Source of the DNA: Coriaria nepalensis
Lineage: Eukaryota; Streptophyta; Magnoliopsida; Cucurbitales; Coriariaceae
Direction: 5' to 3'
NCBI GenBank assembly: GCA_027186245.1
Contig: CP114498.1
Location: forward strand, 9,107,001-9,171,000
Length of the DNA stretch: 64,000 nt
The notes under the pieces were generated by a model. That model made no database searches and was not told the DNA's origin. It saw nothing but the letters and a program-made list of their open reading frames with translations. Each line of letters starts with the position of its first letter. The first letter of the stretch is position 1. The position numbers were made by a program, and so were the translations under genes. This document shows positions 12,076 through 21,647 of this stretch, in pieces.

Positions 12076-12603
12076 ATGCATACTTCTGCTCTTTCTCTAC
12101 CCTGGCTAATCTCCATTTCTGTCCTACTAATCATCACGATCAGCACCGCTAATGCAGCCCCTAATCAAGCCATAAAGAAGTATCCAAGCCTAGCAACTCA
12201 ATTCCTGGTCCCTCACAATGCAGCAAGGTACCGTCTGAGACTTGACCCACTCACGTGGGACCCGAAACTAGCCAAATATGCACAGTGGTACGCAAACAAG
12301 AGACGACGCGATTGCGCTTTGAGGCATTCCGACGGGCCCTACGGTGAGAACATCTTCTGGGGGAGTGGGAGAGGGTGGACCGCCGCACAGGCGGTGGCGG
12401 CTTGGGCGGAGGAGAAGAAGTGGTATGTTTATTGGTCTAATTCCTGTGTTGAAGGACAGGAATGTGGGCATTATACGCAGGTTGTTTGGAAGACGACAAA
12501 TCGGATTGGGTGTGCTAGAGTGACTTGTTACAACGGTAGAGGTGTGTTTATTACTTGTAACTATGACCCTCCTGGAAATTACATTGGAGAGAAACCCTAT
12601 TGA
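12076..12603 (+). CDS. PR-1-like CAP domain secreted protein
   Basis: A single-exon gene for a 175-residue pathogenesis-related protein 1. A signal peptide of about 27 residues ends near STANA. The CAP domain follows, with HNAARYRLRLDPLTWD, YGENIFWGSGRGW, CGHYTQVVWKTT and ITCNYDPPGNYIGEKPY. Six conserved Cys are visible after the signal peptide (in RDCAL, NSCVEGQEC, IGCARVTC and ITCNY). The His and Glu residues of the CAP cavity are present. The C-terminus carries CNYD followed by an 11-residue PPGNYIGEKPY tail, which fits the known CAPE peptide arrangement. It is predicted to be secreted to the apoplast and to act in sterol binding or defence. The start is the ATG directly before the hydrophobic signal. 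It lies tail to tail with a second PR-1 gene about 500 bp away. Confidence 0.95.
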   Translation: MHTSALSLPWLISISVLLIITISTANAAPNQAIKKYPSLATQFLVPHNAARYRLRLDPLTWDPKLAKYAQWYANKRRRDCALRHSDGPYGENIFWGSGRGWTAAQAVAAWAEEKKWYVYWSNSCVEGQECGHYTQVVWKTTNRIGCARVTCYNGRGVFITCNYDPPGNYIGEKPY

Positions 12604-13103
12604 AGTAAGTAACTAATTACTTCTTCCAGAAAACAGTAATAATTTATTACAGTGAGTTTGAAAATTACACGGTTAAGTATCGTTGTTTTCTTGTTTTGTT
12701 TTATTTTTTTTTTCAATTTTTGTTCTGTACGAAATGTTACAGAGATTAATAATGTATGTAAGTTTTTTTCTTTACAGGGTCCACGTAATTTCATTGTAAC
12801 TTGTAAGCTATTACTTTTTGGATTTTAAGAAATTTTAAGATGTAATAAAATCTAAATTTTGACTATATAATATATATATAATTTCTTTTAATTATTAAAA
12901 AAAAAAAAGTTCCTAGAATCCATACCAATTACCAACGCAAGAAAAACTACACGTAGTTTTAAGATATCGACCGGCCGTTTCTTGCCTTACAAGACTGCAC
13001 GACTATAACTTCACCTAGAATCCATACAACACAAACACAATCTATACAGATATAGTAGAGATGAACCTCGTACATACGTAATCACCAAAAAAATTTCTCA
13101 CAA
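12604..13103. other. Shared 3' flank of the convergent PR-1 genes
   Basis: AT-rich DNA with T and A runs between the two stop codons. It presumably holds both polyadenylation regions. No gene was recognised. Confidence 0.5.
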
Positions 13104-13667
13104 TCAATAGGGCCTCTCACCCACGTAATTACCAACCGGGTCATAATTGCAAGTCATAAAAACATCACCATCATCACAAACAACACGAGAACATCCAATC
13201 CTCCTTGTGCTTCTCCAGACAATCTGTGTATAGTGTCCGCACATCTGACCCTCCACGCAACTATTACTCCCATAATCGTAATACTTCTCTTCGTCGGCCC
13301 AAGCATTCACTGCATCGATCGGGCCCCACGACGATCCACTTCCCCAATAAATATTCTCCCCCAGCTTGAACCCGTTTTCTGGAAACGAGTGCTCCAGTTT
13401 GCAGTCGGGCTTTCTCTGACTCGCCCACCATCTTGCATACTTCTCTAGCTGGAAATCCCACGTTAATGGAAACTCCCACTTTCTTGCCCGTACCATGTTG
13501 TGAGCGAACAGGAATTGCAGTGATTCTACCATGCAACCATAGCATAGTTGCTTTGATAACTTGTATATGGTTTCATTGTACTTTTCATCATATGTTTGAG
13601 AGAGAGAGTTTGTGGTATGGAGGAGAGAGAGGAGGAAGAAGACGATGATGATGAAATGGGGCTTCAT
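13104..13667 (-). CDS. PR-1-like CAP domain secreted protein, divergent paralogue
   Basis: A single-exon gene for 187 residues. The signal peptide MKPHFIIIVFFLLSLLHTTN is followed by an N-terminal extension and then the CAP domain: AHNMVRARKWEFPLTWD, LGENIYWGSGSSWG, CGHYTQIVWRSTRRIGC and MTCNYDPVGNYVGERPY. It keeps the six core Cys and has an extra pair (CYGC) in the extension, possibly a further disulfide. It ends with the CNYD + PVGNYVGERPY tail typical of CAPE-bearing PR-1 proteins. It is clearly a paralogue of the 12076 gene but well diverged, so this is not a recent tandem copy. At5g57625 and At4g25780, as I remember them, are likely counterparts in Arabidopsis. Confidence 0.95.
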   Translation of the reverse strand: MKPHFIIIVFFLLSLLHTTNSLSQTYDEKYNETIYKLSKQLCYGCMVESLQFLFAHNMVRARKWEFPLTWDFQLEKYARWWASQRKPDCKLEHSFPENGFKLGENIYWGSGSSWGPIDAVNAWADEEKYYDYGSNSCVEGQMCGHYTQIVWRSTRRIGCSRVVCDDGDVFMTCNYDPVGNYVGERPY

Positions 13668-13749
13668 TTTTTTTTTTTCTTTTCTTGTATGGCGCTGATC
13701 CTTTTATGGGTTTGATCGACAAATGCGCTGTATGGAAAAATAGTGAAGT

Positions 13750-13759
13750 ATATATATAA
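13750..13759 (-). promoter_or_regulatory. Candidate TATA box of the minus-strand PR-1 gene
   Basis: A TATATATAT run lies about 85 bases upstream of the start codon on the minus strand. The position is right for a TATA box, but such runs are common in this window. Confidence 0.3.
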
Positions 13760-14005
13760 TATGTGGCTTCTATTATTGCGTGGGGACTGTATATATATAT
13801 GCGAGTATGTATGTATTGATCTTGTGAGTGTTATGTTGAGCCCGTGATTGATCGGGTGTTTGTATTGTGGGACAAGATTCCAATCATGGAGCATGGTGCT
13901 TTCTAGAATGTGTACACACGTGGCTGTAAAAAGAGGTAGTCGGAAGCGAACCTGTTAGATTGGACAGAAGTGGTCAGAAATGAGTTCTGTTAGATTATGT
14001 GTTTC

Positions 14006-14163
14006 GTTGATGCCAAAAATTGTCCAATGAATAATATGTTTGCCATCCGTCACGCTTCTGATATGGTCCGCTTTTCTTGCGGTACCTGCAACGAGAACAA
14101 TCAATTATGGGAGTGCCCAGATTCAGCTCGCAAATCCCCTCGAATGCTGAAATTAATATTTTT
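14006..14163 (+). repeat. Left copy of the terminal direct repeat
   Basis: It shares the blocks GATGCxAAAAATTGTCCA, ATCCGTCAC, TACCTGCAA and GAGAACAATCA, in the same order and spacing, with 17979-18130. It may be part of an LTR. Confidence 0.65.
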
Positions 14164-14899
14164 CTAAAGAGAAAATAAAGTAAAAGAAAATTATGGGTTG
14201 TAATCTGGGTTACTTTTTTTTACTATAATTTTTTATGTATATTGATTATGACAAGTTGGATGTGTTGGCTTTCGGCCCTTTATTATTTGGGCTCATGATA
14301 ATGAACTTAATTTGATTAATCTTGAAAGTATTTTTGATGGGCCTATATTTGGGTTCACGATTGGGCCATTTTCACTGTGCTGATACTAAGCTCAAGATGG
14401 TGGTATTTCAGTAAGACATGTCCGGCAAAAATAATAGCATCTAAGATATCTTCGGTTATTTAGGTGATTATAGCAAAAGCTTCGTTATTGCAAAAAAGAA
14501 GTGTTGTCAAACATGATTCCAGTCTTCTGGAAGATGGAGCGTGACAATGCACACTTTAGCGTTGATGTCAACATAGGCTTGAGCGTAATATTGCAAATAT
14601 TTTCATCGATGAGTATAATGCTTTCACTTTAAGTCAGATCTTTAATAAACACAAGATTATTAAGAGCATTATAAGACGAGAAATATTATAGGACGAAGGT
14701 TTCTTTACTAAGATTATAGTTTAGGATGCTCGCCGTATAATGATCAAGATTCTTCGTTATAAAAAGTGTCGTGCTAGAGATTTATAATGTCAAACCTTTC
14801 ATAAGTGGCATACCGTGCTCGTCTTATTAATTGTCAAACCTTTGATAAAATTTCCCTCACACCAAACTCCCCTTCATCGTCGACATTTACATAGGTGTT

Positions 14900-15115
14900 A
14901 AGGCTGAGGATGAGGGAAAGATAGGCTCGTCACGAGGGATGAGGTGACATTTGCTCATTCTGACGGATGAAGTAGAGATCGACTCATCCTGAGGTATGAG
15001 GTAAGATCATGTTATGCGATAGAGATCAGCTCATACTAAGGTATGAGTAGGATCGGCTCATCTCGTGGAATGAGGTTGAAATCAGCTCATATTGAGGTAT
15101 GAGGTGAAGACTCGC
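14900..15115 (+). repeat. Degenerate tandem repeats (40-55 bp units)
   Basis: About five diverged units built on GATCxxCTCATxxTGAGGTATGAGGT, for example around 14976, 15024, 15054 and 15085. No reading frame persists across them. Confidence 0.6.
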
Positions 15116-16527
15116 ACGATCAAAATGATCAGTTCAAGGGATGTTTCTAGAGGGTTATGAAAATGCTTCATTAATTAGCCTCTTTTATTCCTTTATGTCT
15201 TGCTATGCTTATGACTTGTTGTAAAGAAAACACTTATTGTTAAAGATGAGCATGAGGGTTGCTCAACAGGTTGGCTCCTTAGAAGGGATGGGCGCAAAGT
15301 TATTTGGCTTGGAAGACCTAATGGTCTCATGAGACCATTGGAGTGGGCCTTAGCTAAAGGTTGAGCGGATAGACATTTGCCGACCAAGGGGCATCCTTAC
15401 TATCAACATTGTATATGATGATAAGACTTAATGAGGTCGCTTCGCCCTTTATGAAAGAGTAGGAAATATTTTCCTTTAGATGGATGAGGGTGGCCCCTTA
15501 AATTTCAAGATGGTGATCATGGCTTGTGCATTGTCATGTCTCATGTTTTTCTCATCCCCGTCTTTTAATTTAATTTGATTGACTTCTACATTGAGTGGGC
15601 GTAAGTTTATTTGGTATATGACGTTAATTTAGTTTCAAACTTGTTTTCAGATTAAGTCGGGTGGAAATCCCTTAGGATCGATAGTCGTGTTTAACTCAAA
15701 GTTTATCATAATCTTGGTGAGGTATGCCCTTTATGGACATACTGCTCCATTTGGTGGATTTTAGAAATTGGAGGATTATGTCGGATGTCATGCGACCAAG
15801 GTACATAATATAGTATCGTGTCATTGTTAAGTTTATTTAGGAGACTATAGAGTCGCATTTCTTCTTTACGTTCAGAGTATACAGGTGAAGACCTAATGAG
15901 GTTATGCTAACCCACTGGGGTTGGAGTCATGACTTCTTTTTAAGTTGGTCAAAACTCGAGGCACTGCATTATAGTTATTGTCGAAGTTTAGGCTCTATTT
16001 TTAAGTAGGTAAGAACTTATTGGGTCATGCCACCATTAGGATTTAAGTTTAGACTGTCATTTAATATAGGCGAGGACTTGTTCGGTCCCTTCATCGCATT
16101 TTTTTAAATTTCCTTGCTTTTTTAATTTTTTGAAAATATTATCTCATCAGTTGGGCCCTTGACATGAAGTGAGCCGAGGGTCTATAAGGCTCATGTGCAT
16201 AACATAATTCTCGGTCATCTAACTTGTTGGGTTTTCATCTGTATTTTCTTTCTCTTTCTTTTATAAGGTTGAGCTTAAGAATGACGAGCTGAGGTGAGAT
16301 GAGTTAAGGTATGATGTTATTACGGTCGGTGATCTTCAGTATAAGCTGCGCGATAAGCCTTATTTGCTAACATCAGCAGGCTTTAACGACCATAAGTACA
16401 AACATTATTCTAATTGATTTGGGGGAAATTGCATCACCTCGTTGAGAAAAGGAAATATGTGAGGCAACAAATGCCTTCATTTGCTCTGCTTGTCACGAGG
16501 GATGAGTTTGTGTTTCATTGAGATCTG

Positions 16528-16934
16528 AAGATGAGGCTGAATAGCCGAGGATGAGGCTGAATAACTGAGGAAAGGCTGAGTAACCTATATGAGACTGAAT
16601 AGCTAATCATGAGGCTGATAGCTAAGTATAAGGCTAATAGCCGAGTATAAGAATGATAGCTAAGTATGAGGTTAGATAGTCAAATATGAGACTGATTTCA
16701 AAATGTGAGGCTAATAGCTGAGTATAAGGCTAAATAATCAATTATGAGGCTGATGGTCAAGTATAAGTCTAAATAGCCAAGAATGAAGCTAGTAGGCAAG
16801 TGTGAGGTTAGATAGCCAAGTATAAGGCTAAATAACCAAGTATGAGGTAGATAGTCGAAAATGAGGCTGATAGCTACATGTAAGACTGATAACCAAGTAT
16901 GAGGCTAGATAGCCAAATATGAGGCTGAATAGGC
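16528..16934 (+). repeat. Satellite-like tandem array (about 20 bp unit)
   Basis: Roughly twenty degenerate copies of a unit close to AAGTATGAGGCTGATAGCC, with variants such as GAGGCTGAATAGCCGAGG at the left end. The array stays within the 4.1 kb element. Confidence 0.75.
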
Positions 16935-17039
16935 ATGGTAATCTTTTGCCAAAATTAAGCATTTCTTCATCTTACTCTTATAAGTGGACATTCATTGAAT
17001 GTGTCGAGCTTCTCAAGAAGACGCTGAACTTTTCCCTAT

Positions 17040-17220
17040 AGTGGTCTCATGGGATTAGTAAAGAACTATGGATTTTCCTAAGACCGATGGCCTTGTAGGA
17101 TCACTAATGAAGTGAGGATCTTCGTGGGGCTAATGGTCTCGTAGGACTATTGATAAAGTGAGGATCATCATGGGGCCGATGGTCTCATGAGACTACTAAT
17201 AAAGTAAGGACTTTCATGGC
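17040..17220 (+). repeat. Tandem repeats of about 60 bp
   Basis: Three units plus a partial, each with GATGGTCTCATGAGACTA-like, AATAAAGTGAGGATC and TCATGGGGC sections. A related GGTCTCATGAGACCATTGG segment lies at about 15322-15340. Each unit contains the short palindrome TCTCATGAGA or a variant of it. Confidence 0.6.
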
Positions 17221-17978
17221 CCCTCAACTCATTATCCTAGGCCTAACCTCAACCATCAGCCACACTTTTCACCTCGACCCTCAACGTTGGATCGACCTCA
17301 ACCTCTTAAGCTTTAAACTACTTGGGTCATCCTTACATTTTGCCTCAGCAACTTAAATTAAGATATTAATGTGATTTAGTAAAATTCATATTTATCGACT
17401 GGTTTTATGCAACTAAGAGATAATCATGAGGAGGCTCAAATTTTATTTTTATCTTAAGACCTCAAACGAGCATGAGGTGGTCGTGGTTGCACTGGAGACT
17501 TTCGCCTGCCATAGGAACCTCTCTTTGCCTACAGAATCCAAGAGACTCGTAATCCAATCACCGCTTTCATAATTCTTTTATGGGTTGTTGTATGTGTGTT
17601 TCTGTCCTTTCATAATTCTTGCTTCTATCTTGCTGGTATGTCTCATGAGAAATTCCATAAGGTATAATTCTTCACTTCGGTGCTTTGTTAATTTGCATGT
17701 AATCATTTTCTGTGAAGTCTATGGCTGGTATGATCTTTTTCCGGCGTCTATCCCCTATTCTTTCATGTTTGTTGGAGGATTTAAGCTTATATATGCCACC
17801 ATTCGAAGTGGGTTTGAACCTTTAACCGCCACCGTTTGAAGGGATTTAGCCACTGCCGATCATTGCCGTCAAAAGGGAAGTTCCAACAGGTAGTTGTGAT
17901 TTACTAATTACATCAATGGTCGGAGCCGATGCGTGATAAGATCGCTTAGACTTTCATTTCCACGGATAATATTAAATT

Positions 17979-18130
17979 GTTGATGCTAAAAATTGTCCAC
18001 CAACAATATCTGCAATCCGTCACACTCCGATACTGTCTGATTCCCCCTTAGTACCTGCAATGAGAACAATCAGTCATGGAATGTCGGGATTTGGCATGCG
18101 AACCCCTTCCAATGCTAAAGTTAATATTTT
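17979..18130 (+). repeat. Right copy of the terminal direct repeat
   Basis: The partner of 14006-14163. It ends about 325 bases before the lipase-like start codon, so the inserted DNA may abut or form part of that promoter. Confidence 0.65.
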
Positions 18131-18454
18131 GATACGGGCAATATTTCTGAAAACGACGCGACGAATGAAGAGGGAGACGACCTGTCGTGAAAACTGGTTC
18201 ACTAGCATCCAAATGGTGGGATAATACGTATCAAAATCTATAGTGTGAGTTCGAATGCCGACCGACCTGTCGTTCCTGCACCGCAGTTTTCCTTCCTGCA
18301 AGAGAAAACAAGGATCAGACCTGTCGTTCACTGTTCACGTTTCTGCAAGTTCTTCCCTTCCTGTCACTCCAGCACTGTTCCTCTTTACCCCTTTTATCTT
18401 TTCACTTTACTCCTTCTTCTTCCTTTTCCTCTCTCTCTCACTGAGATCTCGGAC

Positions 18455-20983
18455 ATGATTGTTGCCAACACTCTACTCCCCCGAACTTCTCTTTCTTCCC
18501 CCCGACGCGACGCCTCCTCCTCCTCCTTCGGTCCATCTCAATTCCGGCTTTTCCACTCCTTTGCCAGATTCGATCTCAAGAACTCCATACCCTTCGTGAA
18601 GCCTGTTGAGCTTTCGTCGGATCGGGTTAAGATGGACTGGCTCCGGCGTATGGCCGGCGGTTGCGTGAGGAGCAGCGAGGGGAAACACCTTAAAGTGGAG
18701 GCTGATAGCGGTGGCGAGGATCTTTTTGACGCCGATATTGCTGCGCCGCCTCAGCACCTTGTCATCATGGTCAATGGTCTCATTGGGAGGTTTATACAAG
18801 CACCTTGTCTGCAACTATTTTTTTGTTTTCTCTTTTCCTTCTCCATTAGCTTGATGTTCATTTCTTTATTGCTTTGATTCAGTGCTGAAGATTGGAGATA
18901 TGCGGCCGAGCAATTTGTCAAGAAGCTTCCTGATAAGATAATCGTGCACCGTGAGTGATCCTTCTTCGTTATGACGGTTCTGTATTTACCTGTAACTTTT
19001 TTTTTACTTATTATGAGGTTCAGATTTCAAATTGGTTACTAATTTAGGTAGTGTTACTATGATTGATAGCTATGATTTGAGATTTTCCCTCGAATTCTTG
19101 CATATATTGAGAGTTTTGATTGTATAAGACATTCAAGTCAAACTCGATTAAGTATGGAATTATACTCATAAATCGTATTTATTTCGTGTGGTTATTTGAC
19201 TTGATATCTTCCGAACAGGCAGTGAGTGTAACTATTCGAGATTGACATTTGATGGTGTCGACACGATGGGTGAGAGGGTAGCCGAAGAGGTACTTTTTTG
19301 GTAAATATTTTTTTGATCCCTGTATAAGAACAATCTGTCCTTCATAGATCTTATGCTACAAGCTAATTAATTTCTGAAAAATGTAGGTTCATGCTATACT
19401 TAGACGTAGGCCTGAGGTGTGTAAAATCTCCTTTGTGGCTCACTCCTTAGGGGGCCTTGTAGCAAGGTATGCTATCGGGAGGCTTTTTGAACATACTCCA
19501 ATATCAGAGGAATCTAAGCTTACTAAGAACTCCGTGAGTGAAGAGCATAGAGAAAATTTGAAGCAATCTGCTGAGCAATCTCGAGAAGGTAGGATTGCTG
19601 GATTGGAACCCATGAACTTCATAACTTTTGCGACCCCACATCTCGGCTCAAGGGGACATAGACAGGTGAGATCAAGTTAGTTCATATAATATGATTTTAT
19701 ATTAAATTAATTCATTTTTGTGATTCGATCTGTTTTTTCTCAGCTTCCGTTTCTCTGTGGTCTTCCTTTCCTTGAGAGAAGAGCATCTCAAACTGCACAT
19801 TTGGTTGCTGGGAGGTCAGGGAAACACCTCTTCCTCACTGACCATGATGATGGAAAACCTCCCCTTCTTCTTCGAATGGTTAATGACTCTGATGACCTAA
19901 AATTCATGTCAGTTTTCTTTTGTTTTTGTTGTTTGTTTTTTTTTTTTTTTTTTTGTTTTGTTCTTTTTGTTTGTTTTTTCTAATGTTTATTTTGTCATTT
20001 TTCTTCTGCTGTTTAGGTCAGCATTACGGGCATTCAAAAGGCGTGTGGCTTATGCTAATGTGAACTATGATCGTATCCTTTTTTGGGTTAAAGTTGGCTT
20101 CTTTATGTTTCTCTGTTTTGTTGTTAAGCATGACAATATCTACCTTCTATGTTTTATCCTCACTTGATATTTAGATGTCGTTGGATGGAGAACATCATCT
20201 ATCCGACGTCAGCATGAGCTTCCAAAAGTATGTCGGTTTCACTCCTCTTTTGTTCTATTTCAGACCTTTAAGTGGATGTTTATATCATCACATGACATGA
20301 AGGTGATTTCTTTTGTTTTTGTTGGTGTTGTTCTTTCAGTCTAATCTGCTTGTAGTAGATGAGAGATACCCTCATATTGTTTACATTGAGCAAGAAGCTG
20401 CAAATCTAAATAAAAATAAAGCCATTGTAGTCATGGAAGACCAAAACTTTGACTTGGAAGGTGTGTGTCTCTCTATCTCTACACTTTTCAGGTCTAGATT
20501 GTTCGGTATGAATATTTGTTAGAGGTTTGTCAATATCTGCTTGTAGTAGATATTTTGTCAATATATTCTATCAAAATGGAAACTTAGTTTGGGTGGTGAC
20601 TGACTCTCTCGTTGATGTAAAAGTTCGGTTTCTCTTTTCTGTGCCGTGCAGAGGAGATGATTAGAGGTCTTAATCAGGTCTTTTGGGAACGGGTGGATGT
20701 TAGCTTTCAAAAAAGCAGTCAGAGATACATTGCTCACAACACCATTCAGGTAAGTTTTTAAAGTCAGCTTGCTTTCTTTCTTTCTTTTTCTTCTTATCCA
20801 AGTTATATCTCATATATAAGTAAAAGGAGATCATCTATCGTTTTCCTTGAAAATGCCTTACTGTTACTGCCGATTTGGTATAAATTTGGTATTTGTTTAC
20901 TTTCTTTTCAGGTGAAGAGCTACTGGTTAAATTCTGACGGGGCGGATGTGGTTTTTCATATGATAGATAACTTCCTTCTCTAA
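18455..20983 (+). CDS. DUF676 putative serine esterase/lipase (alpha/beta hydrolase)
   Basis: A probable hydrolase of the lipase-like DUF676 family; its substrate is unknown. Ten exons join in frame to 438 residues: 18455-18789, 18883-18950, 19219-19289, 19387-19665, 19744-19907, 20017-20072, 20175-20227, 20340-20460, 20652-20749 and 20912-20983. LVIMVNGLIGSAEDW (the oxyanion-side strand) and SFVAHSLGGLVARYA (nucleophile elbow, Ser178) define the fold. FATPHLGSRGHRQ and GKHLFLTDHDDGKPPLL are also typical of the plant group. The first about 60 residues are Ser-rich and could be a targeting peptide; a second in-frame Met lies at residue 60. A 67-codon upstream ORF (18255-18458) would overlap the start codon as ATGA if the transcript begins that early. 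Arabidopsis At4g25770, next to a PR-1-like gene, is the counterpart I recall. Confidence 0.9.
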
Positions 20984-21647
20984 ACCCCGCTTCTTTAAAA
21001 GTCGTTTTTTTCTGCAATGGTGGTGATTTATCAGACGATTTATGTGCCTTTATTTTCCGGGGTTCATTAGATCCTCCCTGTAAAGTTGTGAAGTATCTTG
21101 TATAATATATTCTTTCCTTTCTCCCTTTTCTGTGAAATTATTGAGTTTAGGTGTGTTAGGAAATTTTGCCGGAATTTTTTCAACTTATATTTGTAAGTGT
21201 TGGTTGTGCTCTATTTCATGTATATTGATCGACCTTTAAAGTTGCAATTAAATCATTCCAGTATTTGTTCTGGAAAATTCATTCTCTTTTCTAGTAATAC
21301 TTGGTAGAAATTCGGTTACTTATGATTTGTAGAGAACATTTCAATCTATATACCTTTCACTGCCGGGGAAAAATATGAAGAAAAAGAAAGCAAATCATGA
21401 AGAAGATGAATTATATCGGTTGGTTGATCGCTTCTTCCGGTTTGCTATATGTCACTTCTTCATTGATCTCTGGATTGCTTCTTGTATTGCTGCATACTTC
21501 TACATCGGCCGATTGCAATTCTGAGGCACCAGACTTCTGTGTGAACAGAATAGCTAAACTCCTGCAGAACTGATTACAACTGACATTGGATTAGATCAAC
21601 CGGTAATCGAGCATTTTCTTTTCCGGAAAACAAAAAAATGATGATCC
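20984..21647. other. Convergent 3' intergenic region
   Basis: It lies between the lipase-like stop and the CIPK stop, which face each other. It is presumably the 3' UTRs of both genes. No other gene was recognised. Confidence 0.5.

Larger units (their letters stand above)
14006..18130. mobile_element. Candidate non-autonomous LTR-type element (LARD-like), non-coding
   Basis: About 4.1 kb with no convincing gene on either strand, bounded by two related direct repeats of about 155 bp (14006-14163 and 17979-18130). Both repeats begin GTTGATGCxAAAAATTGTCC, carry ATCCGTCAC and a TACCTGCAAxGAGAACAATCA block, and end near AATGCTxAAxTTAATATTTT. The TACCTGCAA...CCAATGCTAAAGTTA theme is common in plant LTRs. 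The interior holds three different tandem-repeat blocks, listed separately. Base composition is less AT-rich than the flanks, which supports inserted DNA. Against a simple element: no clear primer binding site, polypurine tract or target duplication, and the end repeats are only about 70% alike by eye. Confidence 0.5.

Noticed and set aside
16528..16934. CRISPR-like array
   Set aside because: The units are contiguous and degenerate, with no unique spacers, and the genome is a plant.
17809..17825. GGTTTGAACC-like sequence as a tRNA B box
   Set aside because: No matching A box, acceptor stem or anticodon arm could be drawn around it.
18180..18260. TATCAAAATCT...GAGTTCGAATGCC as a second retroelement primer site or a tRNA
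   Set aside because: It resembles a degenerate retroelement phrase, but the match to tRNA-Met is poor and no coding region follows.
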